Below, piece after piece: positions 1 through 12,183 of a DNA stretch of 64,000 nt (within the stretch, counting starts at the first letter, position 1; each line of letters starts with the position of its first letter). The DNA lies in contig BSBM01000047.1 of NCBI GenBank assembly GCA_027924585.1, positions 20,833,501 to 20,897,500 of the forward strand, given 5' to 3'. The translations under genes were made by a program, and so were the position numbers. This DNA is from Larix kaempferi (taxonomy: Eukaryota; Streptophyta; Pinopsida; Pinales; Pinaceae). The notes under the pieces were generated by a model. The model did no database searches. It worked only from the letters and a program-made list of their open reading frames with translations, and was not told the origin of the DNA.

Positions 1-1881
1 CATAACAAAAAAGAATGTTAAGTTCATCTACACAGTGAGCCAACTACAATTGTTTTTCTCACAATCTTTGTAGTAGTAAGCTCAACAATATAGATTACTA
101 CTATATCTGGAATATATAAGCAATTTGAAAAAATATGTAAGTTATATTTCATTTAGACTAAGAGACTCAATGATTCTTTGTTAATATGTAAGTGTGTAGT
201 TGTGATATCTCCTTTAAAATATATAGTACAATATTATTTTATTCTGTACCTTAATGTAAATGTAGAGATACTTTGACTTGTATTGAAATTCATGCATTAT
301 GGATTTGTAAGAATGCGCAAAGTGATCCCCATCACAATTGAAATCAGTGTCCCTAAGGCCCAGAAAGGAGGTCCATACCATTTCAAAGCAAACAAATTGT
401 TATGTGACCTAAAATTGACATTGTAGAGAAGGACATGCCAATGGTCTGAAAGAACCAAAAGAGATAGACATATATAGAAGAGAGAGTTGTGGATTATATA
501 GCAAATGGGCAATCACCCAAAATTGGTTAAACCAATGAGCGATCTAGTGGGAGCCACCCAACATATATTGTAGGTATACAAACAATTTTGGGGGAGAGCA
601 TAAACCACTTGGTGTTGATCTATCACATCTTAGAGACCTTCGTGAACTACATCCACTCTTTGAACAATAACCTTATTTTCCCCTAGTTTAATCAAAGTCA
701 ATGGATTTAGTAAGTAAAAGTCAACATAAGCATATTGTTGCTACAACTTGTCTCTTGATTGAACAAATCTTGTTGTGGAACCATGTTTCTATTGTGTTTT
801 AGCGAGTTTCTATCTTTAGATAGATTGCATTTAACATTAAGTGGGGAAGATCCAATCTAATGCTTTCTCTTCATAACTTCTTAACCATCTTCAAGGAGGA
901 TGTTGTGCATAAGGCCAACTTTATGTTGATGCTCTAGTAAAGTGTAAATGATTGAGCTTCGTTAAACTCAATTTGTTCACTCACTTGATTATTAGGGTGG
1001 GCCTTATGTAATCTAAGAAAGAAGTCCCCCAGTTATTCAACAACCCTATCTCACCAATAGCATCAGTCTCGTTTAGGTTGCAACCAATATATACATGATG
1101 TAGTGCACACAAATTATTAACATTGTAACCAACACAACAATTGGTTGTGATTCATGATAATTTCCCTGCCTTATTCAATGATAAATTCCCACATTTAGGC
1201 CTTAACACCTCTAAGATAAAGAAATCATGCCATAAAACGTCACCTAGGAAATCAATCCACATTAGAATGAGTTATCAGATAACAAAAGGGGAGATTGGTC
1301 CCATGTTGTTCATTGCACAAAAGACATTTGTTATCAATGTGTAAATGTGTCACTCTTGATATTGTGTGCCTTAACTTTATGGTTTTTAAAATTTGGACCT
1401 TTATGTGAACTCACTCTTATTGGTACTTTATGGTTGTTAAGTACTAGCATTAGTTTTATGATGCCCACTAAACAAATTAGGATAAAGCTTTAACTCTTCG
1501 ACTATCTTCGACCAAAAGCACGTGGCGACTACACCGTGCTGACTGCAACATGCCAAGAACCTGTTCAAGGAGCAAGTAAAGAAACTTGCAAAAAGAAAGG
1601 CATACGCTCTTGATATTTTATGCAAACAAATGATGCCTTATGATTTCTTATTTAGCGATGGAATTTTTCGACTGCAAAAGATCAACCGACAGGGTCCAGT
1701 CGACTAGCACTTATCCTGACCAGAAAAGATGAGTGAAAACCTTGGCAAAAGAAAATGATATACAATTGATGGGCACAATTGGCTAATATTGAGTGGTGTA
1801 GTTAGCAACTATAGATGAATGGTGTCACTTGTCTCCCTCAAACAATATATGCTTGGTTGGAATAAAATTAAATGTTTTAAT
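1..1881. other. non-coding, no gene seen
   Basis: AT-rich sequence with only short chance open frames of up to about 70 codons on either strand. I recognise no domain, RNA gene or repeat unit. From about 1.66 kb onward GTCGA-type motifs become frequent, marking the start of the repeat-rich stretch that continues to about 7.3 kb. Confidence 0.5.
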
Positions 1882-2241
1882 AACCTGTCGAAACTTATCT
1901 AACCGGAACCTGTCGGGGTTGGTCGAGTTGAAACTTGTCAAACCGGAACCTGTCGGGATTGTTTGAGTTAAGACTTGTCGATGATTGTCGAAGTCAGAGT
2001 GTTGTGGGACCAGAAACGAAGATTATCTGAGACTTAGTAGTCGCCAGTCACATATTGACGCAGACGGGCGAGGTCACGAAATTGTCTAAGGTTGTCAAAT
2101 GCGTCGAAGTGTTGTATGTGTACCGATCTCGAAACCTGTCAAGACTTGTCGAACCTGAACCTGTCGAGGTTGGTCAAGTTGAAACTATCGAACCAAAACC
2201 CGTCGGGATTGTTCGAGTCTAGACTTGTTGAAGATTGTCGA
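1882..2241. repeat. GTCGA-rich direct repeat, two copies about 251 bp apart
   Basis: A stretch of about 110 bp beginning AACCTGTCGA near 1882 recurs beginning AACCTGTCAA near 2133. Inside each copy the phrase AACCTGTCGGGGTTGG-like is itself repeated about every 40 bp, so this is a nested degenerate minisatellite. No coding frame is conserved between copies. Confidence 0.6.
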
Positions 2242-2588
2242 GGAAAAACTTGAGATTGATCTTGTCGAATATCGATGGTGGAAAAAGCATATCGCCAGGT
2301 TGCATTGTCCCTACCGTCCATTTCTAGTCAATCTCGCATTGGTGGAATGATGTTGATTCGCTTTCTACAGATCACAGCTCCGTTGAATTGAGTGACACGT
2401 CAATTGGAGAAGGCTCTCATCTAGCTTATCATGGATGAACGTTCTCTGGTTAAACAAATACCATTGCATTTGCTGCCACCTTATGTGTTGGCCGAAATAG
2501 TTTTGAAAAGGCTCACATCTAACCTGTCATGGATGAATGTTCTCTGCTTCCTCATGTGGATGAACGTTCTCTGCTTCAAGGGAATTCT

Positions 2589-2690
2589 GTGTGTAGCAAT
2601 GCTGTCAACTAATAGTGTTCGACATTCTTAAGTCAAATATTCAATGAGCATTGGTCAGCTGGCTATAGTCGACAAGCAAGTAATTTGTGG
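2589..2690 (+). repeat. left arm of a ~100-bp inverted duplication
   Basis: This arm (starting GTGTGTAGCAATGCTGTC) matches the reverse complement of 5953-6053 with few differences. The arms enclose about 3.3 kb. A further inverted match, AGAATCACGTCGTGGTAATG, lies at 2831-2850 and pairs with about 6281-6301. Its order relative to the first pair is changed, so the region has been rearranged. It could be the remains of an inverted-repeat transposon or a dispersed repeat present in both orientations. Confidence 0.65.
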
Positions 2691-5148
2691 CTCATCTGTA
2701 CCCATAGAACCACAAAATTATTGCAAACAATTTACCGCCCAGGATGTCCAGTCGAACCGACTGTTTCTGCCATGAAAAATCCAAGAATTATTTATCTAGT
2801 CGAGGTTATGAAAATTAACACTGCATAGAATCACGTCGTGGTAATGAAGCATTTTCAGACTATTTGCAAGTAACGTTAGTCGGAGACCGACCACCTCAGA
2901 CAATGAGCAAGACGACTTGTCCAGTAGAAATGCATCCGACCACTCCAGTTGCTATACATCTGACCAATACAATCTAAGTCGCCACCGACCAATCAAATGG
3001 ATTCTCTCCATATATTCTACCAGAGGAGAAGAGCACAATGTTCGTTTCGATGAGTTTCTAAGTAAGTTATTGAAGATAAAAAAATGTGCAAGTGTTTCGT
3101 TTCATGCATGGATAGATAAACTTTGTAAATGCTAAGACTGATAATGTGTGTGGTGAAGCTGCTTCTTGAAATGGCAATGATGTTTTCAATTCTGTTGGTT
3201 ATAATTTTTTTATGACCACAGGGCATTTAAAACTCATTTCTGTCAAGTGCCAGAACTCTATTTATTTCTTCTCTTCTCTTGCTATAGTAATCTATGCTTT
3301 GATGGTACTATTGATATTGTGTGCCGATGGAGAAGATACACATCAACGCCAAAGGACACTTGACAGATATCTATAGCAATCAGTTCCAAAATGAGAGGAT
3401 AAAGTCTAGATTTTCAAGGCATGAAATTAGCAAATCGAAGATTAGTTGAAGGTTTGAGAGCATGTGGCAGTTAAAGCTCTAGATTCCAGGGTATTCAAGT
3501 TCAACAATCATTGACCATTTCAAGGGCATAGAATCTTTAGATTCGAAGAGATTTGTGTTATCTCTCAAGCAGACATTGACTAATTTTGTTGAGATCATAT
3601 CAGAAATCCTATCTTACCCATTCCGGATATTATGTAATTCTCTTCCAGATCTAGTCTATTCTGAGTCAATTGATCTAGTCTATCAATTGTAATGTTGGAG
3701 GGCGACTTAGATTGTATTGGTCGGATGTATAGCGACTGGAGTGGTCGGATGCATTGTGTCACAAGTAACATCAACCATTTTTATGTGGCTATACTCGTCA
3801 CAAGTTCCGTCAACCATGTTCTCAATTCATTGCTCCCTTTTAATTAATTTTATTTGGAGTGCTTTGACAAAATTATCCTTCCAATTAATTTGCATGAAGA
3901 GTAATAACCAAATTACCCAGATCATGTAAGGAGTCCTGTAACTCTTTGATTTATTGACTGGAATGTTGCAAGCATTTTTCGGCCTTTACACATTTTTATT
4001 TACAATTTCATCACACTTTCTTGTACTCATTCACTTGTATCACACTCACTTTTTTATTTCTCTTATTTTGTGCTTTCTTTATTTTATGGCAACTTTAGGG
4101 TGTAAGGTATCAACAATCATGTAATTCAAAGTGATCGTTTACAATGATTTTTAACACTTCAATTGTCAACGACGTCCTTGTTCAAATTTCAAGCAAGTAT
4201 ATGTTTTATAATTTTCACAAAGGGTTTTACAACTCTACCCTTAATTGAATGAGTCGAAATTGTTCTCTTGACTATTGAATTTTCAATGAATCAATGTTTC
4301 ATGAATATTAGAGGAACAAGAACATTTTATTCCCCTTGTTACATGAGATTGCATATTTTTAATAATCACTAATTTTAATCCTTGGTCTTCAATGCATGTG
4401 TTGTCTGAAAAATTAAATGTGTCAAACATTAGATACCCAATATCCTCAATATCAAGCATAAAAAAAACATACACAATTGCACATGAGTATACAATGATAC
4501 CTAGACCCCCTTATTTTGATTTTAGTCCATGTTTATTACACATTCATCACCACAAAATGAATAATTTATTAAGAAATGCAATATATGAAGCCTTCAACTA
4601 AACTTTTTCTTCGACTTCTTCTTTAAAGGTCAAACCTTTCTGGCCTCTCCTAAAGAAGATCACAAAAATATGACCAACCTCTTTTCTTACTCTAGGATTT
4701 TTCCATTACATCCCAAACCTTTTGGGTGAAAAAAAAACAATAATGTGCTAACACTCCACTTCACTTAACTTCACTTTGATCGTGAATGAGTTTGAGAAAA
4801 ACTCTATTCTCCACTTCTCCTTTCAAATAGTTAAAAGAAATCATTGTTTTTTCAACCAAAATTCAATTCTTTGACCATAAAAGATGAATATGAACCCTTT
4901 TACAAAGTTGGCTTTCACTATTAAGAGATTTCATGATTATTTGACAAAACTTTTGAGAAAAAACAATGTGATACTCAACCATTTTTTCACAAAGGTTCAA
5001 CTATGTGTTGGACAAAATATTATTAAAATAAGCATCCAAAATGTCCACAATGCAATGATGCCTTTTTTTAAACACCAACCTACCCAAAGGGCTCCTCCAT
5101 TTGACAGCCTCGATCAAAGGGCTCCATTTGACAGCCTCGACCAAACTG
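2691..5148. other. non-coding spacer between inverted arms
   Basis: AT-rich sequence with no recognisable gene. GTCGA/TCGAC motifs are scattered through it. The longest open frames are below about 95 codons and show no domain. Confidence 0.5.
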
Positions 5149-5314
5149 GACATGAATAGTTGACCGAATATAATATGGACCCTATTTACAATAGACTACT
5201 TTTTAACCGGCAATATTTCATCGACCACCAAACTTGACATGAATAGTCGACCGAATATAATATGGACCCTATTTACAATCGACTACTTTTTAACTGACAA
5301 AATTTCATCGACAG
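5149..5314. repeat. 87-bp tandem duplication
   Basis: The phrase GACATGAATAGTTGACCG at 5149 recurs at 5236, and the following ~75 bp match closely, giving two copies with an 87-bp period. A shorter direct repeat just upstream (TTGACAGCCTCGA at about 5101 and 5129) shows the same tendency to local duplication. Confidence 0.8.
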
Positions 5315-5952
5315 ATTCAACAATAAATGGTCGGCTAACTGTGTTGACACATATTTTTATATAACTGACTCAAAGAAATGGCTGACCAAAAATTAATTCA
5401 TCCATATGAAGGGTTGATCAAATTTTGAACCATCCATCATTTTTACAATAAATGTTGATCCCGCTAATTATATAGCGACCCAACCAACATGAATCAGCCT
5501 CAACCATGTTTTAATGCAGACGATACTTAGTTTGGCATTTATTCTGTGTAGATAAACTCTCAACAATCCATCGTCGACTGTGCATTACCCATGAACAGGT
5601 GTACAAGATTCTCTTCATACAGGCATTTGCTTGACATGTTTTAGTGCTAAATCGGAATCAAGGTCTCTCATTCATAAACACATACAAGCAATCTTTGTAG
5701 TCGACAGATTTGAGAAGCATGCCAGATTAGTTATACTAAACATAAGCTCCGACATGCCATTCGAACCATTGGCGTTTCGGCATGAAACTGTGCTTGTGTT
5801 GAGGGATGAGTTGCGTTTCTGGTTTTTTTTAAATATTGTATGCTCGAAATATAGTTGTAAAGCTTGGATTAACCGATGAGAGGATTGTCAACAGGAATAG
5901 GCTAACGAAATCCAACCATCTAACACTCATCACATTCACCATTCGACTAATG

Positions 5953-6053
5953 CAATTACTTGCCTGCCGACTACAGCCAGCTAACCAATGCTCGTTGAAT
6001 ATTTGACTTAAGAATGTCGACCACTATTAGTTGACAACATTGCTACACACAGA
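5953..6053 (-). repeat. right arm of the ~100-bp inverted duplication
   Basis: This is the reverse complement of 2589-2690. A separate direct duplication links about 5717-5765 with 6312-6360 (both start near GCATGCCAGAT), so this end has been duplicated more than once. Confidence 0.65.
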
Positions 6054-6361
6054 TTGATTGCTGCAGAATCAAGCTACATGCTATCATTTTACATTTTATA
6101 CAATTTCATAAACGGTGAACTTAATTTTTATACCACTTCATAAAATGTCAACTTATTTTGATGTTATATAAAGCAACCTAAGGTTAATAAAATTAAAAAC
6201 ACAAAATTGAAATAATTACAATACAAAAAACTATATAAATACAAAAGTAACTAAATGCAAATAAATAAGTTCGTCAGTTTTCATTACCACGACGTGATTC
6301 TGTAAATTCTTGGCATGCCAGATCAATTATGCTAAACCAAAGCTTCGACAGGCCATTGGAG

Positions 6362-7265
6362 ACTCGACCACTTTGAATATCGACCATTTTTAAAAATAAA
6401 ATGACCCTGGTCCAAGTCGAGCCGCTACCATTTTTAAAAATAAAATGACCTTGGTCGAAGTCGATCCATGACCATTTTATTTTTAGTCGGGTGGAGGCAT
6501 TGGAGTGAGGAATTACGGCCCGCGTTCAAACAGTCATATAATTATATAATTATTGACTCGTAATTACAAAAAATAACCAGTCTCGAGTCTACTGCACCTT
6601 ATCTCCTGGCCGCTGAGTCACGATGATATCTGAATGTTGGAGTTTGCTTCGGTTTCTTCCACATGCACAATGCGCGCCCTATTTTCCACTTATTCTAGTG
6701 GTACAAGGGGGTTGCTTTGAATCTTAGCTTGATATTTTCATGGACAATGTCAGTTTGTAAAGATGCCACGATGCATGCCTTTTGAACGGACTGGGCGGTG
6801 ACAACTTGTATAGCTACTACCACTCACCTAAAATAAACGATTTTATTTCAGAGACGTTGCTATAGGTACGATGCTCTAGTGTTTCAAGCCAGATAATCAG
6901 ATTGTTAAAGAGATTCTTTGATATAGTGTATAAGTTTAAACACTTAGATATCTGCAGTGATATTAAAAGTAATAAATATACTAACAACCACCGAGATGCA
7001 AATGCAGAGATTTGTGCAATGGATTTTAACGTAATAAATATTCCTTGAACATTGGTAATAGATAATCGACCCCTTGATTATATTGCAAAAGCATAAATGC
7101 ATGGTTGCATGCAGTTATTTAAAGTGTAATAATTATTTATTATTATGATAGGGTTGGACTAATAGTTACCAACAATGCTCTTGATAGTTACCAACAATGA
7201 CCCTGGTCGAAGTCGAGCCGCGACCATTTTAGTTTTTAAAATGGTCGATATTCAAAGTGGTCCAC
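6362..7265. repeat. ~0.9-kb segment with inverted ends (possible MITE-like remnant)
   Basis: The left end reads GACCACTTTGAATATCGACC near 6366. The right end near 7228-7262 is its reverse complement, GGTCGATATTCAAAGTGGTC. Just inside, a motif ACCCTGGTCNAAGTCGAGCC occurs about twice on the left (about 6404 and 6450) and once on the right (about 7200) in direct orientation. The interior, about 6490-7190, has no gene. I did not find a clear target-site duplication. Confidence 0.5.
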
Positions 7266-8055
7266 TTCAACTTCAACTTCCAGGCATATTCCAAAATTCT
7301 CCACTTCAAATAGATAAGTCAATTATATAACGAGTCTCATCATTCTAGATTTGAGTGATAACGAGGAAACATAAATTTCCTGAATTAACGTTACCTAAAA
7401 ATAGTGTGAAACCTCACGCCCCATCGTTCCCTACACACATTTTCAGCTGAATTTCATTCGATTTTACTATCAAAAGCTGATTGATACGTCACTCCAATTA
7501 CAGTCTTCCTACATCAAAAGCTGACGTGATTATTTTAAAATAAAGATTTTTTTTGTTTGAAATTCCTTATAAATTATTTATTTTTGACATAAGTAAAGTG
7601 GAACTGGAACGTTGGACTTATCTTTTTATGGTAGGTGTTAAAGATCGAGTGATGACATTTTATAAACATTAAGGGTTCATTCATCCTTATTCGTTTTCAA
7701 ACTCACCAGGTTGGAAATATTAAATGTTGACACAATTGCAAAAGTTCATCAACTTGATCAAGTTTCCGGACACGTCAAAAGGAATTTGTATTTAATGAAA
7801 TTTATGTGAATATAAGAGTGAGTTTATCTCCAGATTTTAACTCTCCGTGAGCAATATAAATTAAGCCACGTATAATTTATTCATTATGTCACACAGAGCT
7901 TAAGGAAGAACTACCAGTCTTCCACTTCATTACATCAACCAGAAATAGAAAAATGTTGAAATCATGCTGCTAAATCGATCACGAATTTACTCATCACAAA
8001 ATTCAGATTTCAAAAAAACATCACCGAATATCTGTCGGCGGTGGTCTGCGTCGGG
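7266..8055. other. non-coding, no gene seen
   Basis: AT-rich with no recognised feature. Confidence 0.5.
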
Positions 8056-8059
8056 AGAG

Positions 8060-8285
8060 AGCAGGGAGGAGGTCGGTGGAGGTCGGAGGAGGTCGGAAAA
8101 GGTTGAGGAGGTTTGAGGTCTAAGGAGGTCCGAGGTCTGAGGAGGTCGAGGTCGAGGAGGTTAGAGGAGGTCAGAGGAGGTCGGAGAGGTCGAGGAGGTC
8201 GGAGAGGTCGGAGGAGGTCGAGGAGGTCGGAGGAGGTCGAGGAGGTTGAGGTCGAAGGAGGTCGGAGGAGGTCGAGGAGGTCCTC
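8060..8285 (+). repeat. purine-rich GGAGGTCGA minisatellite
   Basis: About 225 bp of imperfect repeats of GGAGGTCGGA / GGAGGTCGAG, 9-12 bp each, so the plus strand is almost all G and A apart from the TC. Both long open frames over this stretch (Arg/Gly-rich on plus, Leu/Pro/Ser-rich on minus) are by-products of the repeat and I do not call them genes. Such G-run-rich strands can form unusual structures, but that is inference. Confidence 0.85.
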
Positions 8286-8713
8286 ACGCAGATTAACTGG
8301 ACAAGTTTCACCACTCGTCGGACTTCTACTTAGTCGACAGTTCATCGAGAGTCCTCGTATTCTTCTGGTCAACGGATGTGTGGGTTGGTCCAGGCTGTCA
8401 TTGCAGAATAGAACGCAACACCTACTTTTGTAGCGGCAACTTGAATGTGGCGTGGAGACAAAGAATTCCAGGCATCCTTCCAATGATGTGATTCTAACTT
8501 TCCTCTTTTTCTTGATCACGTCAATGTACCAACATGAATTAGACAGTCTGCTGTCAAGTCTTGGGCGTGGAGGAGTGCAGTGAAAAAAAAGCAGCCGCGG
8601 AGAAGCCATAACAGTCAGAAATATGTAGGGTCAAAGAGGCAAAACACGTGCTAGGATTCCATTGGATCTATAGACAAGGAATCTATCTGAGGTGGAAGGC
8701 CACACTTGTCGTT

Positions 8714-11327
8714 GGTGAACGCCTACGGCATTACTATAATATAATATCCTAAAAATGGGTGGTGTCCACTCGAAATGTGTCAATAGTGTTTAAACTTTGA
8801 CATAGTGAAAATCCAAAAGATCAAACACAATATAATATAATATTATTATTATACTATATTATAATAATATAATATTATTAATATATAATAATAATAATAT
8901 ATTATTATTATAAAATATTATAACAATAATATATTATTATTATTATAAAATATTATAATAATAATATATTTTATAATTATAATAATATATTATAATAATA
9001 ATAATATATTTTATAATAATAATAAAATATTATTTTTATAATATTATGTATTAATAATATATATATATATATAATTAATGTATTTCAATGAAAAACAATA
9101 TTAAATATATATTATGCATATGAATAATTTTACACATTTATGATAAAATTAATATAGTATTAATATTAATATTTATTATAAATATTATATCTTGAAGTCG
9201 ATTTTCAATTTATAATATGTGGCTGAATAAAATATTTAATTGTTTTTAACTTTGCCTAATAGTTATTACTAGAAAATATTTGATTGTCTTTTCATTGTAT
9301 CTATATTTTATTATTTAAAAAAGTTTGATTGATTTTTCAATGTATTTATATTTTATTATTAAAAGTGATCTCCAAGTTCAATGATATGAATACATTCAAG
9401 TACTATATATTTTGGGGAATTAGAATTGATTTTTCTTTTCATTGTATCTATATTTTATTATTAGAAAAAGTTTGATTGTATTTTGATTGTGTTTATATTT
9501 TATTATTAAAAATGATCTCTAAGTTCAAGTATATGAATGCATTCAAGTACTCTATATTTTTGAGAAATTGGAATTGATTTTTAATCACACCAATAGAACA
9601 TATTTTATTAATTTTTCTTTTAGTATGTAACTTAACCATGGTTATCTAAATTGGGCATTGAATGTAGTGGAAAGGTGACTTGTCAAGTATACCTTCCCCA
9701 TAAAATACCTAGTTCTCAATTTTTTAATATTTATCTTAGGAGGCCCATTTTTTACCTCAAAATTCCTCTAATGTGGTGTGGGACCCACAAAAAGCAAGAT
9801 TCTCCATGCCAATTGACATCCTACTCTCACCATTCGAATCCAAGGTGGAATCTAATGTTCTTGGGGATTTGAAAGGTCATTATACTTGACATGACTCAAT
9901 GATGATCGAATTGGAGTGGAAGAGTAACTCCCACTATACTATATTATATTATTATTATACTATATTATAATAATATAATATCATTAATATATAAAAATAA
10001 TAATTATAATATATTATTATTATTATAATAAAATATTATAATAATAATAATATATTTTATAATTATAATAAAATATTATAATATATAATATATTACTTTT
10101 ATAATATTATATATTAATAATAATATGATAATATATAATATAATATTATAATAAGAATAAATATATATATAATGCATTTTAATTCAAAACAATAAAATAA
10201 TATTAAATATATATTATGTATATGAATAACTTTACACATTTATGATAAAATTAATATAGTATTAATATTAATATTTATTAAAAATATTATATTTTGAAGT
10301 CAATTTTCAATTTATAATATGTGGTTGAATAAAAGATTTGATTGTTTTTTACTTTGACGAATAGTTATTATTAGAAAATATTTGATTGTATTTTCATTGT
10401 ATCTATATTTTATTATTAGAAAAAGATTGATTGACTTTTCAATGTATTTATATTTTATTATTAAAAGTGATTTCCAAGTTCAATGACTTGAATACATTCA
10501 AGTACTATATATTTTGGAGAATTATAATTGGTTTTTCTTTTCATTGTATCTATATTTTATTATTAGAAAAAATTTGATTGTATTTTGATTGTGTTTATAT
10601 TTTATTATTAAAAATGATCTCCAAGTTCAAGGATATGAATGTATTCAAGTACTATATATTTTTGGGAAATTGGAATTGATTTTTAATCACATCAATAGAG
10701 CATATTTTATTAATTTTTCTTTTAGTATGTAACTTAACCATGATTATCTAAATTGGACATTGAATGTAGTGGAAAGGTGACTTGTCAAGTATACCTTCCC
10801 CATAAAATACCTAGTTCACAATTTTTTAATATTTCTCTTAGGAGGCCCATTTTTTACCTCAAAATTTCTCTAATGTGGTGTGAAACCCACACAAAGCAAG
10901 ATTCTACTTGCCACATGGCATCCTACTCTCACCATTTGAATCCAAGGTGGAGTCTAATGTTCTTGGGGGATTTGGAAGGTCATTATACTTGGCATGACTC
11001 AATGACAGTCGAATTGGAGTGGAAAAGTAACTCCCACTATACTATATTATATTATTATTATACTATATTATAATCATATAATAATAATAATAATAATAAT
11101 AATATATTATTATTATTATAAAAAATTATAATAATAATAATATATTTTATAATTATAATAAAATATTATAATATATAATATAATATTATAATAAGAATAA
11201 ATATATATAATGCATTTCAATTCAATTCAAAACAATGAAAAACAATAATATATATATGTATATGAATGCTTTGCACATTTATAATAAAATTAATATAGTA
11301 TTAATATTTACGCCGTAGGCGTTCACC
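8714..11327. mobile_element. AT-rich block bounded by 16-bp perfect inverted repeats
   Basis: GGTGAACGCCTACGGC at 8714-8729 is the exact reverse complement of 11312-11327. Between these GC-rich termini lies only the AT-rich tandem repeat described separately. I see no transposase and no convincing target-site duplication (flanks GTCGTT and ATGGAG). It may be a non-autonomous inverted-repeat element or two copies of one short sequence flanking an array. Confidence 0.45.
8817..11310. repeat. tandem ~1.1-kb AT-rich repeat, block 1 (two units plus a partial)
   Basis: Each unit has an ATAATATTATT-rich part, a part with TCTATATTTTATTATTA motifs, and a conserved ~250-bp core. The core starts GACATTGAATGTAGTGGAAA and contains TGGGACCCACACAAAGCAAG. 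The core recurs at 9651 and 10753, a period of 1102 bp. A third unit starts near 11040 and is cut at 11310. The core gives similar ~70-105-codon open frames in every copy, but these carry no known domain and drift apart at the ends, so I treat them as non-coding. A related core segment also occurs in the gypsy 3' LTR (39188-39236), suggesting LTR-derived repeats. Confidence 0.75.
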
Positions 11328-11329
11328 AT

Positions 11330-11412
11330 GGAGAAGCATTACCTCCACATCAGCAAGATTCCTCGCTCATAGAGCGAATGAAATCTTGCCACGTGGATGG
11401 TTCTGCTTCTCC
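11330..11412. repeat. 83-nt nested hairpin (foldback)
   Basis: The outer stem GGAGAAGCA (11330-11338) pairs with TGCTTCTCC (11404-11412). A middle stem GCAAGATT (11353-11360) pairs with AATCTTGC (11382-11389). An inner stem CGCTC (11364-11368) pairs with GAGCG (11372-11376) across a 3-nt loop. A G-box core CACGTG lies in the right arm at about 11390. The hairpin begins two bases after the 16-bp inverted repeat that ends at 11327. It could be a foldback element or a small-RNA-type precursor; nothing shows expression. Confidence 0.6.
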
Positions 11413-12066
11413 GCGACCGCTTCCTCTCTGCACGAATCTAACGGAGGAGGAGCGCAACCGTCCCAACGTCCACAGAACCTCGTGTCACTGTTGCCCTCCA
11501 AATTGGTGTCCGCGAGAACACGAACCTTGCAGGTTTAAATTATTTACTCCTACACAGAAATAAGATTGAAATTGAATGAACAATTCAATTGAATCAAACA
11601 AATCGCCAAATTTTCGATTTTTTCGATCGATTTGGTCGAATGTGGTAACTATGATCAAAAGTTGCTGGTCGCACAATATACTAGTAATTGGTACATACCC
11701 CTGGGAATGCTCGACTGGATCGACTGCATTGAGTGAATGAACACCTGGCAATCATAAGGAAGCATTCTGAAAGGGTATAGTGCAGTAAATAGAAAATCCA
11801 TTTCAGAGATTTGATGATAAATTAGGCCTCCCGAGCTTTACTCTCCTTGGTCGGGCGACCTCGACTTGATCTCCTTTGTCGAAGATCGAGGGTCCCCTAA
11901 TTCAATCCTCCTGTTCAAAATTATGAAAATAAATTAGTCGTGGTGTGAGTTCGAAGCTTGCAGTTCTGACGGACATTCATGATCCTTGAGTCAACATTAT
12001 AGGGGACTTACAAGGCAAGGCTGAGCAGGCACGGCTTGTTTACATCGACTTGGTTGATCAAAATTT
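11413..12066. other. non-coding, no gene seen
   Basis: The first ~130 bp are GC-richer than the surroundings and carry a 61-codon open frame with no domain. The rest is AT-rich. I recognise nothing. Confidence 0.4.
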
Positions 12067-12070
12067 GTTG

Positions 12071-12183
12071 GAAGCACAATATATATTATTGTATGACCAC
12101 ATCCTGATGTTGCGCCCTGCGACCGCCGACCGGTATACACTTTCGTCTATGGTCGCTTCGCTGGTCGCTGATCGCAGTTTAAC
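12071..12183 (+). repeat. ~115-bp direct repeat, copy 1
   Basis: Begins GCACAATATATATTATTGTA, continues through a CGACCGCCGACCGGTATACA phrase and ends near GATCGCAGTTTAAC. It is nearly identical to 13267-13373, about 1.2 kb downstream in the same orientation. Repeats of this kind around a ~1-kb segment may be segmental duplications or terminal repeats of a small element. The segment between holds only a weak 140-codon open frame (12582-13004). Confidence 0.7.

Noticed and set aside
8010-8609. 199-codon minus-strand Leu/Pro/Ser frame and 106-codon plus-strand Arg/Gly frame
   Set aside because: Both read through the GGAGGTCGA minisatellite; composition is dictated by the repeat and there is no domain.
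9651-11073. Recurring ~75-105-codon frame in each ~1.1-kb repeat (also near 25.5 and 26.5 kb)
   Set aside because: It recurs only because the DNA is repeated. Ends differ by copy, no domain is visible, and the same DNA core occurs in an LTR.
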